DNA of 64,000 nt from DATFVA01 sp963711455 (GCA_963711455.1 CAVQEH010000006.1:310001-374000); one strand, 5' to 3'; counted from the first letter of the stretch, positions 44,313 through 55,500 are shown. Notes: generated from the sequence alone by a model not told the origin. Translations and numbers: made by a program.

Positions 44313-44951
44313 ATGGCTGTAGTAACAGATCCGAAGTTTAAGCTATCAGGTAAGATAGAAGGTCTTGTATTCAGAAAAATGAATGGTAAAATATTTGTTT
44401 CGGCTGCACCTTCACATTATACAAAGAGCATGAGCAAAGAAGCTGTAGAAATGAGAAATAATTTCTCTGCTGCGGTTAAGTTTTCCGGGGAAGTTAATTC
44501 AGTACCTGAGCTGAAGGAAATATGGAAGAATGCCGGTGTGCCCGGAAGCAGCTCATATAACAAAATAGTAAAAAGTACAAGAGATGCAGCAGAAGGGGGA
44601 AAGATTACCGGCAAAGCTAAAATTACTCCCGATGGCTTGCCTCTCGGTTTAACAGGTTTAAAAAGAGAAAAAGATATTATCCGGATAGACTTTTCATTTA
44701 ATAAAAAAAAGCTACGCCCGCCTTACCTCCTTTTTCTTTTCTTCTTCTTCAATAAAAATAGCATCTATAACCAGGTTGAGGAAATTTCAATTGCCGGCGG
44801 GAAGAAAGTAAATACTGCCTACATCAAACTTAATCATGCAATTAAGAAAGCTTTAAATGAGAAGAAAAATACCTTGATATTCTGTGCATTAGCAGGTAAA
44901 CCTGTACGGGATAAAATTTACTGGACAAGCACGGCGGTGGTGCAGTTGTGA
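44313..44951 (+). CDS. Hypothetical protein
   Basis: 212 residues. The N-terminus KLSGKIEGLVFRKMNGKIFVS is a short beta pair followed by a helical, basic middle (SYNKIVKSTRDAAEGGKI). A hydrophobic stretch, LLFLFFFFNKN (about 140-150), interrupts the C-terminal half. AAGGAG precedes the ATG by 7 bases. No family recognised. The Phe-rich stretch and TTT-rich codons there are unlike the rest of the gene. Confidence 0.6.
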   Translation: MAVVTDPKFKLSGKIEGLVFRKMNGKIFVSAAPSHYTKSMSKEAVEMRNNFSAAVKFSGEVNSVPELKEIWKNAGVPGSSSYNKIVKSTRDAAEGGKITGKAKITPDGLPLGLTGLKREKDIIRIDFSFNKKKLRPPYLLFLFFFFNKNSIYNQVEEISIAGGKKVNTAYIKLNHAIKKALNEKKNTLIFCALAGKPVRDKIYWTSTAVVQL

Positions 44952-45371
44952 AGATTGATTGAATGGATGCTTGCCTCCGGGAATATTACAAAATTATGGC
45001 AGAAGGATGGATGCCGGAAACCGGATACAGGATAGCGGATGCCTTATGCTGGATTCTTTCCATAGGAAGATAAATTTAGTGTGGCTGATTGAATATCAGC
45101 CGAGTAGCCTTGCCTTAGTCTATAAATAAAATTGATTCTTAAATCTTTTTAGCAAATCTTAAATCCATCTACAAATACCCACCATCTACTAGTGCGATTT
45201 TGAAAACTTAATAAGGACAGACCAATTGAAAGTAAATCCTCCTAAAGCCAAATATTTTTAGTGTAAATCTTTAGACTTAGACATGATTATTCATTATTTT
45301 GCAAAATAAAAAAAATAGATACAGGTGGTTAAATTTCGATCGGGGATCAATAAGGATACTGACTTTATTAT
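44952..45371. other. Intergenic region, 420 bases
   Basis: No gene is visible on either strand. A small hairpin, GGCTGAT (45083-45089) and ATCAGCC (45095-45101), lacks a T tract. It is the boundary between the integron block and the defence island; no tRNA or attachment repeat was recognised. Confidence 0.45.
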
Positions 45372-46844
45372 TTGAATTCATATCTATTAAGTAAATCATC
45401 TTTTCTTAAAGGCATACAATGCGAAAAGCAGCTATACCTCTATAAGCACCATTATGATTGGCGCGACGAAGTAAACGAATCCCAGCAGGTAATATTTGAC
45501 AGTGGAACCAATGTAGGAAAACTTGCTTGGGACCTTTTTCCCGGTGGTATTGATATTGCTCCACCAAATCCATTTGGGTATGCTAAGGCAGCTAAATTAA
45601 CAAGTGATAAAATAGGCGAAGGTGTAAAAGTATTTTATGAAGCTTCATTTATCTTTGATGAAGTTTTAGTTGCTGTGGATATCCTGATTAAATCGGGAAA
45701 GAAGTGGAAAATTTATGAGGTGAAAAGTTCAACAAGTGTTTCTGAAAGTTATATTCTTGATGCAGCAGTTCAGTATTATGTATTAAAAAACTCAGGACTA
45801 GATATTGCCGACATTTCTATTGTATATCTTAACAACCCATACGTCAGGCAGGGCGAATTAAATCTTATGGAATTGTTTTCGATGGAATCGGTTCTTGATT
45901 TGGTACTGGAACAGCAAGTATCAATAGAAGAAAAGATCGAAAGATTTAAAAAAGTACTTAAGTCTAAGACGATCCCAGAAATTAATATCGGCCCCCAATG
46001 CAATGATCCTTACCCCTGCGCTTTCCTGGGGCATTGTTGGAGTGGTATCCCGGAGTATTCCGTATTTAATATATCGGGACTAAAAACCGACAAAAAATTT
46101 GAACTGTTTAACAGCGGCATACTAAAATTAGAAGATGTACCTGAAGATTTTGCATTAAGTGATAAGCAGAAAATTCAGGTGAATTGCCATATTAATAAAA
46201 ATGTTATAATAGATAAACCGGCAATAAAAGGATTTATATCATCTTTGGAATATCCTCTTTACTTTATGGACTTTGAAACTTTTATGCCCGCTGTTCCTCT
46301 TTACAATATTTCCCGACCTTATCAGCAGATTCCATTTCAATATTCATTGCATTATCAAAAAAATAAAAAGAGCGAACTTAAACATTTTGAATTCCTGGCA
46401 GATGCAAAAGATGATCCGAGAATACCTTTTATTGAGAATTTGTTGAGGGATACTGAAAGTGAAGGAGATATATTAGTATATAACCAGACATTTGAAATTG
46501 GCAGGTTAAAAGAGATCGCTAGAGACTTTCCAAAATATGCTTTTGATATTGAAAATAGATTACCAAGAATAAAAGACCTGATGCTGCCATTCCGGAATAA
46601 ATATTATTACAAACCGGAGATGCTGGGATCCTATTCCATTAAAAAAGTATTACCTGCGTTGGTTCCTGATTTGTCCTATGATACCTTGCCAATTTCGGAG
46701 GGTGGTGCTGCTATGAATGCTTTTGAATCTTTAATTTATATTAAAGACAAAAAAATAATTGAAGAGACCCGGAAAAACTTGCTAGAGTATTGCAAGATGG
46801 ATACCTTGGCTATGGTGAAAATATTAAAAACAATCTCTACCTAA
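45372..46844 (+). CDS. DUF2779 protein: Cas4-like nuclease joined to an RNase H-like exonuclease
   Basis: 490 residues from a TTG start (no ATG nearby). The N-terminal part has PD-(D/E)XK features: VAVDILIKSG, IYEVKSST, and a Cys cluster (CNDPYPCAFLGHCW) that could hold an iron-sulfur site. The second half has YFMDFETFMPAVP, IPFQYSLHYQ, ILVYNQTFEIGRLKEIA and LEYCKMDTLAMVKIL, a DEDD-type exonuclease pattern. Proteins of this family are frequent in defence islands. It stands 103 bases before the RecQ gene. Confidence 0.8.
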   Translation: MNSYLLSKSSFLKGIQCEKQLYLYKHHYDWRDEVNESQQVIFDSGTNVGKLAWDLFPGGIDIAPPNPFGYAKAAKLTSDKIGEGVKVFYEASFIFDEVLVAVDILIKSGKKWKIYEVKSSTSVSESYILDAAVQYYVLKNSGLDIADISIVYLNNPYVRQGELNLMELFSMESVLDLVLEQQVSIEEKIERFKKVLKSKTIPEINIGPQCNDPYPCAFLGHCWSGIPEYSVFNISGLKTDKKFELFNSGILKLEDVPEDFALSDKQKIQVNCHINKNVIIDKPAIKGFISSLEYPLYFMDFETFMPAVPLYNISRPYQQIPFQYSLHYQKNKKSELKHFEFLADAKDDPRIPFIENLLRDTESEGDILVYNQTFEIGRLKEIARDFPKYAFDIENRLPRIKDLMLPFRNKYYYKPEMLGSYSIKKVLPALVPDLSYDTLPISEGGAAMNAFESLIYIKDKKIIEETRKNLLEYCKMDTLAMVKILKTIST

Positions 46845-46947
46845 TATTATTAATATTACTCTGTAATGACTATAATTGAGTTAGATAACAGAAACTTTTC
46901 ATTTTATCGAAACAAAGATATTTCAATAATTAACGGGGACTGTCCTA

Positions 46948-48972
46948 ATGCAAAATCTTGATAGAGCAACTGAAGAAACAAAATTAAAAAAGATTTTCGG
47001 ATTTGATCGCTTCTATGATGATCAATGGGAAACAATTGAAAAAATTTTAGCTGGAGATCGAATATTATTAATTGAAAAAACTGGTTTTGGGAAATCTCTA
47101 TGTTATCAATATCCCGCTACACAATTTGATGGGATAACGATTATTTTTTCTCCATTAATTGCTCTTATGAGAGAACAAGTAGCCTTCTTAAATGAAATTG
47201 GAATTGCGGCCGCATCAATTAACAGTCATCAAGACCCTGCTGAGCATTTGTCCATACTAAATTCGGCTAAACAAGGAAAAGTTAAAATCTTATATATTGC
47301 ACCAGAAAGGCAGGGGAACCAGATATGGGTTGAAGCCACCCGCTCTTTAAATATTTCCCTGATAGTAGTGGATGAAGCGCATTGTATCAGCGTATGGGGG
47401 CATGACTTTAGGCCGGCCTATAGAAGAATTATTAATCTGGTCAATTTATTGCCAAAAAACTTTCCTGTTTTAGCTACAACTGCTACTGCAACCAAAAGAG
47501 TTGAAGAGGATATAAAAAAGCAGATTGGAAAAAATATCACGTCAATCAGAGGAAAATTGGTCCGAACTAATTTTATCGTTAAAGTTATTAAATGTACCAC
47601 AGAAGATGAAAAAATGATTTGGTTAGGTCAAAACATTAACAAATTTGAAGGAACGGGTTTAATTTATTGTGGTACAACTTCAGATACTGAAATATACTCA
47701 AGCTGGCTTCAATTTTTGGGTATTAATACAATTGCTTATAATGGAAGACTTGATGCTGATAGTCGAAAGGAAATTGAAAATGGATTGATCAAAAATAAAT
47801 ATAAATGTGTAGTATCAACAAATGCCTTAGGCATGGGCATTGATAAAAAAGATATTAGGTTTATTTTTCATACGCAAATGCCTCAGTCGCCTATTCACTA
47901 CTATCAGGAAATTGGCCGAGCAGGGAGAGATGGTAATCCGGCTTTTTTAGGACTTTTTTACAATCCGGAAAAGGACCACGATTTGCCAAAAGCATTTATA
48001 GAAGGGGCAAAACCATCCATCAATAAATATGAAAAGGTTATTGCAGCATTAAAAAACGAGCGATTAGGAATACAAGCCTTGACAAGAGCTGTTAATATTA
48101 AGCAAACACAAGTGAAAGTTATACTTGAAGATTTAATTGATCAGAGTATAGTTAATAAAGTACTTGTGGGGCAAAGTACTAAATATGAATATAATTTTGA
48201 TGCTCCCAAATTGAATACCGAAAAATTTGAAATACTTAAAAAACAAAAATTAAAAGAATTGGATGATTTTATCCATTATTTAAATATAGACTCCTGCAGA
48301 ATGAAATATTTGTGCGAATATTTAGGCGATGATATTACCGATAATTGTATGCAATGCGATAATGATACTGGAAAATTCGTTCGTATTAAATTTGATGACG
48401 AATGGAAAAAGAAACTTGAAGAATTTAGGGAAACTTATTTCCCAATTTTAGAAGTTGAGACTTCAAGAAGTAATATTATAAATGGAAGAGCTGCATCATA
48501 TTATGGAATCTCAAATGTTGGACATGCAATTCACAGATGCAAATATGAAAAAGGTGGTGATTTCCCTGATTTTTTGCTAAAATTAACTTTGAAAGCGTTC
48601 AGGAAAAATTTTGCTAATCTAAAGCCAGATTTAGTTATTTTTGTACCACCAACCGAATCTGGAGATTTGGTGAAAAATTTTGCTGATAAAGTTGCAAAAT
48701 CTCTAAATATCCCATTTTCGGGTGGATTGCTCAAGACCAGAAAAACTGAACCTCAAAAAGTATTTGAGAATGGATTTCTTAAAAAAGATAATATTGTAGA
48801 TGCATTTTATTTTAATAAACCAACTCTAATTATGAATAAAAAAGTATTATTAATTGATGATATTTATGACAGTGGTGCTACTATTAAAGAAATTGGACGC
48901 TATTTGACTGGCTTGGGTGCTCATACAATTGTGCCATTAGTAATTGCAAAAACAATTGGTGGAGATATATGA
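46948..48972 (+). CDS. RecQ-family helicase fused to phosphoribosyltransferase domain
   Basis: 674 residues. Helicase: TGFGKS (46-50 Walker A), VVDEAH (DEAH 142-145), TATATKR, ALGMGIDKKDIRF and QEIGRAGRDG. Four Cys in CRMKYLCEYLGDD and CMQCD form the RecQ zinc module. Instead of an HRDC domain, the C-terminal 120 residues end in a PRTase with VLLIDDIYDSGAT (PRPP loop). The next gene is DprA-like and overlaps by 4 bases. RecQ unwinds DNA; the PRTase has no known substrate in this setting. Confidence 0.9.
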   Translation: MQNLDRATEETKLKKIFGFDRFYDDQWETIEKILAGDRILLIEKTGFGKSLCYQYPATQFDGITIIFSPLIALMREQVAFLNEIGIAAASINSHQDPAEHLSILNSAKQGKVKILYIAPERQGNQIWVEATRSLNISLIVVDEAHCISVWGHDFRPAYRRIINLVNLLPKNFPVLATTATATKRVEEDIKKQIGKNITSIRGKLVRTNFIVKVIKCTTEDEKMIWLGQNINKFEGTGLIYCGTTSDTEIYSSWLQFLGINTIAYNGRLDADSRKEIENGLIKNKYKCVVSTNALGMGIDKKDIRFIFHTQMPQSPIHYYQEIGRAGRDGNPAFLGLFYNPEKDHDLPKAFIEGAKPSINKYEKVIAALKNERLGIQALTRAVNIKQTQVKVILEDLIDQSIVNKVLVGQSTKYEYNFDAPKLNTEKFEILKKQKLKELDDFIHYLNIDSCRMKYLCEYLGDDITDNCMQCDNDTGKFVRIKFDDEWKKKLEEFRETYFPILEVETSRSNIINGRAASYYGISNVGHAIHRCKYEKGGDFPDFLLKLTLKAFRKNFANLKPDLVIFVPPTESGDLVKNFADKVAKSLNIPFSGGLLKTRKTEPQKVFENGFLKKDNIVDAFYFNKPTLIMNKKVLLIDDIYDSGATIKEIGRYLTGLGAHTIVPLVIAKTIGGDI

Positions 48973-50447
48973 CAAACGTTTCTGAGATAACTTACTGGAT
49001 ATCTTTAGCTCATTTACCACGCTGGGGTAATGAAAAAATAAATAAATTAATCGTTGATATCCTGCATATTAATAAGCAGAATTTGGAAGACTTTTTCACA
49101 CTTAAAGAATCGGATTGGAAACAACTTTATAATTTAAATGATAAACAAATCTCTGATTTAGATAAATCAAAAAAAGAGTTGCCAAATAATTCCTTTTTAG
49201 CAGAAGATTTACTCTCCCAGGGGTTCGATATTATTCCCATTAATTCTCCGGAATACTCTCCAACACTAAAAAATAATTTGAAAGCAAAATTATCTCCTCC
49301 AGTTTTGTATGTAAAAGGAAATAAAAACCTTCTAAAAGAAAATTCAATTGCTATAGTCGGCTCACGAGATGCTTCAGATAAATCGCTTGAATTTACTGAT
49401 AATATAGCTAAAGAAGCATCTAAACAATTTAAGGTAGTTGTGAGTGGATTTGCTAAAGGTGTTGACAAACAGGCTCTAGATAGTGCAATTAAATATGTTG
49501 GTCAGAGTATAATTGTATTACCTCAGGGTATTTTAACATTTTCTTCCGGTATTAAGAAATATTATAAACAAATTGTTGATGGGAATGTACTGGTTTTAAG
49601 TACTTATCATCCAAAAGCTGTCTGGAGTGTGGGGATGGCAATGGGCAGAAATCCTATCATTTACGGTCTTGCAAAAGAAATCTTTGTGGCTCAATCAAGT
49701 AATAAAGGGGGAACATGGGAAGGAGTAAAATCAGGCCTAAAAATGGGAAGGACAATTTATGTAAGGAAACCTGATGATAATGAAAACAATTCCAATAATG
49801 AATTGATTCAATTAGGCGCGCTATCAGTTGACTTTAAAGGTAATTTAATTGAAAATAATATTGTCCTGGATAATAAAGAGAAGGTTGAAGCGGAAAAAGA
49901 ATCGGAGGGGAAAAATGATTTATCAACAATTATTAATACTCTTAAGGGAAATAATGAGGGCTTAACAACAGCCGAAATTAAAAAGAAATCTGCATTACAA
50001 ATATCAACACAAAAAATAGCATCCTTGATTAAAGGAACTGATGAAATCTTAAAATTAAGAGGAAAACCAGCCAAATATATTCTTGCAAAACAAAAACAAG
50101 CAAACAGCCTTTTTAGTCTTGATGAAGATAAAATACCGGGAATGACAATTAAGGAAGATAATCAAATAAGAATGCAAAGCGCTGAACTTAAAATTTTATC
50201 TTTATCTTTTGTGCCTGATGAAGAATGGAAATTTAATTATAATAATAAAATTATTACTGCAAAGATTATAGACCAGAGTTTTAATAATAAAATAAATGAA
50301 GGTATAAGTAACTTTAAAAATAATGACAAATTAAAAGTAGAATTAAAGATTATAGAATATTCTGGACAAATATTTAAATACGAAATTAGTAAAGTTATTA
50401 GTCATGAATCGCCTTTAAATACATCAGATTTAAATTTAACGGACTAA
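48969..50447 (+). CDS. DprA/Smf-like protein with C-terminal extension
   Basis: 492 residues. The Rossmann DprA core is at about 115-275: IAIVGSRDASDKS, VVVSGFAKGVDKQAL, VLPQGIL, VWSVGMAMGRNPIIYGLAK, and GGTWEGVKSGLKMGR. N-terminal helices (1-100) look like the SAM-like region of DprA. A linker and winged-helix-like segment (310-370) is followed by a small beta domain (390-480). DprA loads RecA on single-stranded DNA in transformation; here it is coupled to a RecQ-PRTase, so a defence or repair job is more likely. Confidence 0.85.
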   Translation: MTNVSEITYWISLAHLPRWGNEKINKLIVDILHINKQNLEDFFTLKESDWKQLYNLNDKQISDLDKSKKELPNNSFLAEDLLSQGFDIIPINSPEYSPTLKNNLKAKLSPPVLYVKGNKNLLKENSIAIVGSRDASDKSLEFTDNIAKEASKQFKVVVSGFAKGVDKQALDSAIKYVGQSIIVLPQGILTFSSGIKKYYKQIVDGNVLVLSTYHPKAVWSVGMAMGRNPIIYGLAKEIFVAQSSNKGGTWEGVKSGLKMGRTIYVRKPDDNENNSNNELIQLGALSVDFKGNLIENNIVLDNKEKVEAEKESEGKNDLSTIINTLKGNNEGLTTAEIKKKSALQISTQKIASLIKGTDEILKLRGKPAKYILAKQKQANSLFSLDEDKIPGMTIKEDNQIRMQSAELKILSLSFVPDEEWKFNYNNKIITAKIIDQSFNNKINEGISNFKNNDKLKVELKIIEYSGQIFKYEISKVISHESPLNTSDLNLTD

Positions 50448-50490
50448 ACCAAAAACCGTAAACATATATTCTAATATCGGAGAAATAATT

Positions 50491-51345
50491 ATGGGGCATT
50501 TAGTAAATCTTATAAATAAAATTGATCCCTGGACACCAGAAGATTTCCAAAAATTTTTAGAAAACCTGGATGATAACCTATTAAGCACAATTTATCATAA
50601 ATCTGATGAAGATGACAAGGAACTAATTAATATAAATCAAATTATAAATGAAGTATCAAGACTGACAAACCTAAGCAAAGTAAAAGAAGTAACATTAATA
50701 TTAGAAAAACATAAAATTGCTTACGAAAAGCAAAAAAGACTGAGACTAGTCAATTCGATTATAAAATTCATTATAAATAAAACTTCTACAAAATTTTCTG
50801 TTAATGAATTATTAGATTATCATAACCTTCTTCTTTGGAATGCATCAAATATTGGTATACCTACCTTGGGTCTCATAAATATTAGCACATTTAAATTAGA
50901 AAAAATGATTTATGAAAAATCATTTGCGAATATGTGGGAAGAAATGTCAAAAAAGAAAAGAGAAGAATTTCTAAAGGGAATAAAGGAAAAATATGATAGA
51001 AATAATTCATTAGATGTTAAAGCAACTCTAGCTCTAGGTGGTGCAGCAGCATTAACTGCCGTGGCTGGGGCAGTTTCTATCTATGGATTTGCAGCTTATA
51101 TGGCTCTTAGTTCTATTATTTATTCGGCAGCTAGCCTTTTAGGATTGGGAGTTGCATTTACTGGATATATGGGGGCTTCAACTGCTTTGTCTATTATAAG
51201 TGGACCTGCTGGCTGGATTACAGCAGGAGTATTATTCCTAATAGGGTTTTCAAGAAAAAATTCAAAGAAAAGAAGATTAGAAATTAGCCTCTTTATTTCC
51301 AGCATATATCTAATTAAATTAAAAATTATAGAAGACAATAAATAA
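50491..51345 (+). CDS. Glycine-rich membrane protein, YaaW/UPF0174-like
   Basis: 284 residues. The first 170 are soluble helices. Then come hydrophobic glycine/alanine-rich segments (LALGGAAALTAVAGAVSIYGFAA, GAAS..SIISGPAGWITAGVLFLIGF at 180-255) and a basic tail. The GPAGW-x-TAG pattern and layout resemble YaaW-type proteins. Position between DprA and brxA, 43 bases after the first and 8 before the second, suggests it belongs to the RecQ/DprA module as a membrane effector; this is inference. Confidence 0.62.
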   Translation: MGHLVNLINKIDPWTPEDFQKFLENLDDNLLSTIYHKSDEDDKELININQIINEVSRLTNLSKVKEVTLILEKHKIAYEKQKRLRLVNSIIKFIINKTSTKFSVNELLDYHNLLLWNASNIGIPTLGLINISTFKLEKMIYEKSFANMWEEMSKKKREEFLKGIKEKYDRNNSLDVKATLALGGAAALTAVAGAVSIYGFAAYMALSSIIYSAASLLGLGVAFTGYMGASTALSIISGPAGWITAGVLFLIGFSRKNSKKRRLEISLFISSIYLIKLKIIEDNK

Positions 51346-51353
51346 AATAAAAC

Positions 51354-51986
51354 TTGAAATACTCAGTATCATTTACAGCGGGCTCACTATTTATAAACGA
51401 AACCCAGAAGGTGGCTTCTGTTTACCTGCAATATCATGATTGGGATAAAGTAAGAAATAAAATTTTATCTGATAATATTCTCCAAAAGGTTACTACTGGA
51501 ACTGCTGTTAGGGAATTTAATGAAATTAGAAAAAGGCTTAAAAATCTAAGTAATGATTTCATAAGCAAACTTTCGACAGCTAGTACCGGGACAAAAAAAG
51601 TACTCGTTTTCTATTCGGTGGTTAAAGAATATAGGATACTATTTGATTTTTTAAGAGAGGTTATTCGTCCAAAAGTTTTAGTCTTTGATTTTCAACTGGC
51701 AGATAAAGATCTGGATAAATTTTTAAGAAGAAAAGCCGAGTCGGTTCCTGAATTGGAAAGAATAGCCGATTCGACCCGGCAAAAAATTAAACAGGTAATA
51801 ATAAGAATGCTTAATGAGGCCGGTATCATTGATTCAAAAAAAACAAAAAATCTTCTACCTTTGAAATTACCGGAAAATATTATATCGCTTATTATTAAGG
51901 ATAATCCGGTTTATCTTGAAGCATTTTTACTTCCTGACCTGGATATCAGACACTATAAGGAGAAATACCTAAAATATGTTAAATGA
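51354..51986 (+). CDS. brxA: BREX protein BrxA (DUF1819)
   Basis: 210 residues from a TTG start, 8 bases after the previous stop. Family features: VSFTAGSLFINETQKVA, YLQYHDWDKVRNKIL, REFNEIRKRLKNLS. BrxA is a small DNA-binding-like protein of BREX type 1, needed in some hosts for defence. It overlaps brxB by 11 bases, as in typical operons. Confidence 0.9.
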   Translation: MKYSVSFTAGSLFINETQKVASVYLQYHDWDKVRNKILSDNILQKVTTGTAVREFNEIRKRLKNLSNDFISKLSTASTGTKKVLVFYSVVKEYRILFDFLREVIRPKVLVFDFQLADKDLDKFLRRKAESVPELERIADSTRQKIKQVIIRMLNEAGIIDSKKTKNLLPLKLPENIISLIIKDNPVYLEAFLLPDLDIRHYKEKYLKYVK

Positions 51987-52560
51987 GAATCTCGATCTGA
52001 AGTTTGAACATATTTATAAGATAATTAGTGGTGATTCATTTCTAAAAATGGAATCCCTGGGTGGCGAAATTCCTTTTTTTATCAGTGCTTATAATCCCAA
52101 ACAGTACAATGATGTTGAAAACCATGTTCAAGCCCTTAAGAATAGGCTGGTTAATAAAGGTATTGACGTATTGGAATTGAACCTTTATGATATTTCCCTC
52201 GAAATATTGGGAGAGAGAAATATATTACAAAAAATATTGAATAGTGAAGAAAAATTACCCAAAGAAAAGTTTATAGAGGTTTTACAGGGCCCTCTGGATA
52301 TAGAAACAAACCTGGTTCCCCACATTGCCGGACTAATAAATAACAGTGACAGTAAAATTGTTTTTATAACCGGTATTGGACTTGTATTCCCATTTATAAG
52401 ATCTCATACTATCCTGTACAATGTTCAAAAAATTATTAAAAAAGTTCCGGCGCTTATATTTTTCCCGGGTGAATACAACGGTAATTCACTTGAACTTTTC
52501 GGGCTTTTAAAAGATGATAACTATTACAGAGCCTTTAATATCGAGTCAATAAAGAAATAA
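51976..52560 (+). CDS. brxB: BREX protein BrxB (DUF1788)
   Basis: 194 residues. Typical features: DSFLKMESLGGEIPFFISAYNP, LNLYDISLEIL and, near the C-terminus, KIVFITGIGLVFPFIRSHTIL with VPALIFFPGEYNGNSLELFGLL. It is a structural or RNA-binding-like partner in BREX. Located 9 bases before brxC. Confidence 0.92.
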   Translation: MLNENLDLKFEHIYKIISGDSFLKMESLGGEIPFFISAYNPKQYNDVENHVQALKNRLVNKGIDVLELNLYDISLEILGERNILQKILNSEEKLPKEKFIEVLQGPLDIETNLVPHIAGLINNSDSKIVFITGIGLVFPFIRSHTILYNVQKIIKKVPALIFFPGEYNGNSLELFGLLKDDNYYRAFNIESIKK

Positions 52561-52569
52561 GGATTTATT

Positions 52570-55500
52570 ATGCTTCTTAAAGACATTTTTGAAAAAAATA
52601 TTAACCGCTACATCGAAGGTGTAATAAAAGCGGATGATAACGAACATATTACTCAGGAAATTGAAGAATATGTTATTACTAATGAAATTGAAGATAAAAT
52701 TGATAAATTTTTCAAACATTATGTGGCACCGAATACTACTAATGTAGGTGTGTGGATTTCCGGTTTCTTTGGATCAGGAAAATCTCATTTGCTTAAAATT
52801 CTTTCATATGTATTACAAAATGAAACGATTAATGGGAAAAAAGCTGGAGAAATATTCCATGGTAAAATATCTGAGGAGGACTTTGAATTAAAGGCAAATG
52901 TTGAGAAAGCATTAAAATATCCAACCAGGTCTATTCTGTTTAATATAGATCAGAAAGCGGACATTATTAGTAAGCAACAGCCGGATGCTATCCTTTCTGT
53001 GTTTCAGAAAGTTTTTAATGAAATGCAGGGATACTATCCTAAATTCGGTTACATTGCAGAATTTGAAAGAGATCTTGATAAGCAGGAATTATATGAAAAA
53101 TTTAAAGAAAGATATTCAAAAATAGGCGGTGAAAGCTGGGAACGTGGAAGAGAGACTATATTGCTTAATATAGAAGTTGCTGCAAAAGCTCTTTCCGAAG
53201 TTAAGAATATATCCCTCGAAGAAGGATTAAAAACAATTGATAATTACGACAAGCAATACAGGCTGTCAATTGAGGATTTTGTAAACAAAGTAAAAGAGTA
53301 TATAGATAAACAACCTGAAGGCTACAGGCTTCTTTTCTGTATTGATGAAATGGGCCAGTATATAGCAGAGAACACAAAATTAATGCTGAACCTGCAGACA
53401 CTTTCGGAAACATTATCTTCAAAATGCAAAGGACAGGCATGGATTTTAGTTACAGCGCAGGATGAAATAGATGCGCTAATCGGTGATATGAAGGCTAAAC
53501 AGGCAAATGATTTCTCTAAAATTCAGGCAAGATTTGTAACCAGGCTAAACCTTTCCAGCGCAAATGTTGATGAGGTTATTCATAAAAGATTACTGGCTAA
53601 GGACGAAAAAAGCAAACCCGAATTAGAAAAACTTTACCAGAAAGAACAGAACAACTTTAGAACTCTTTTTACTTTTGGTGATGGTACAAGACAGTTTCAT
53701 ACTTTTAAGAATTCCGATCATTTCATTTATTCGTATCCATTTATTACATACCAGTTTGATCTGTTCCAGAGCTGCATCAGGGGCCTATCTCTTCATAATG
53801 CATTTCAAGGAAAGCACCAGTCGGTGGGTGAAAGATCAATGCTTGGTGTGTTTCAGCTAGTTGTTCAAAATATAGCAAATGAAAAGGTCGGGAAACTGGT
53901 TACGTTTGACCAGTTGTACGGCGGAATAAAGTCAACATTAAGGGGAGAGATACAGAACTCGATAAATGACGCCGAAAAAAATATTGAAAACGGTTTTTCT
54001 GTACAAATATTAAAATTACTCTTCCTTGTTAAATATGTAAAGGAATTTAAGGCAACTAAAAAAAATATAGCTATCCTGATGGTTGATTCATTTGATATTG
54101 ACTCAATTGAATTAGAAAAGAAAGTCCAGGAATCCCTTAACATTTTGGAAGACCAATCTTATATTCAGCAAATTGCCGGCGTTTATGAATTCCTTACAAA
54201 CGAAGAAAAAGATATACAGGAAGAGATTAAATCTACAGAAATTGATTCAGGCCTGGTCCGGAAATCTCTCGGTGAAATGATCTTCGATGATATAATTCAT
54301 GATACTAAAATAAGGTTTGAAGATAATAAGCAGGACTACGGATTCTCGCGTAAGCTTGATAATCAGCTTCTCAGCAGGGAAGAGGAATTGTCAATAAATG
54401 TTATATCGCCACTTTATGAAGATGATATAAGCGATCAGACATTGAAATCACATTCTATGGGTACGTTTGAGCTTTTTGTTAAGCTTGCGGAAGATTTCAG
54501 GATTAAACAGGAACTGGAGATGTTCCTGAAAACTGATAAATATGTGCGCCAGGCACAATCTTCTTCAATAGCTGAGACCAAAAGAAAAATACTTATTGAA
54601 AAAGCGCAGCAGAACAATGAACGGAAAAGCAAACTTGTACAAAGTATTGAAGAGATGATTATTAACTCAAAATTATTTCTAAACGGATCTATACTCGAAA
54701 TTAATGGAGCTACTCCAAAAAACAAAGTATCAAATGCCTTCCAGGAATTAATAAGAATTGCATATCCAAATCTCAGGATGCTTGATAGAATCTACAAGGA
54801 AGATGATCTTAAAAACCTGATACTTAACCAGGGAGATGATTTCTTTAAAGATTCTGAAGAGACTATGACCGAAGCCGAACACGAGGTTTTTAATTATATA
54901 AACCTGAAAGGCCAAAATCATGAGAGAGTAACTACTAAAAGTCTTCTTGAATACTTCACCCGCCGCCCTTATGGATGGTACCAGGTAGGAGTTCTATGTG
55001 TACTCGCAAAATTATTTGTAAGGAATAAGGTTACTATTTTTAATAATTCAAATGAATTGGACAAACGTGAACTACTCAGGATTATTAATAACAACAGGGA
55101 ATTTGGTAATACCATAATAGATTCTGTAAAAGCAGTAAGTGTTGAAAAGGTTAATAAACTCAAAAAATTCTACCGCGAATTCTTCGATGAGACTCTTGAT
55201 TATGCGGACCCCAAGGACGTTTACCAGCAATTTAATAAACGCCTTGAAAGGGAATATGAGGAATTAAAAAACCTGCTTGGACAGGAATCTCATTACCCTT
55301 TCCTTAAAGATCTCACAGAACCAATTAAGAAATTTTCAAACCTTGTTTCTAAAGATTATTCCTTCATATATGATAATGTTAATTCTTTCAGCGATGAATA
55401 TCTAAATTTAAAGGAAGATATAATCGATCCCATAAAAAGGTTTATGAACGGGGAGCAGAGAAAAATCTATGATTCTGTAGTACAGTTTCTTAACAGCCAG

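Noticed and set aside
48969..50447. Competence DprA
   Set aside because: No comE/comF-type competence genes are near; coupling to RecQ-PRTase and a defence island makes a competence role unlikely.
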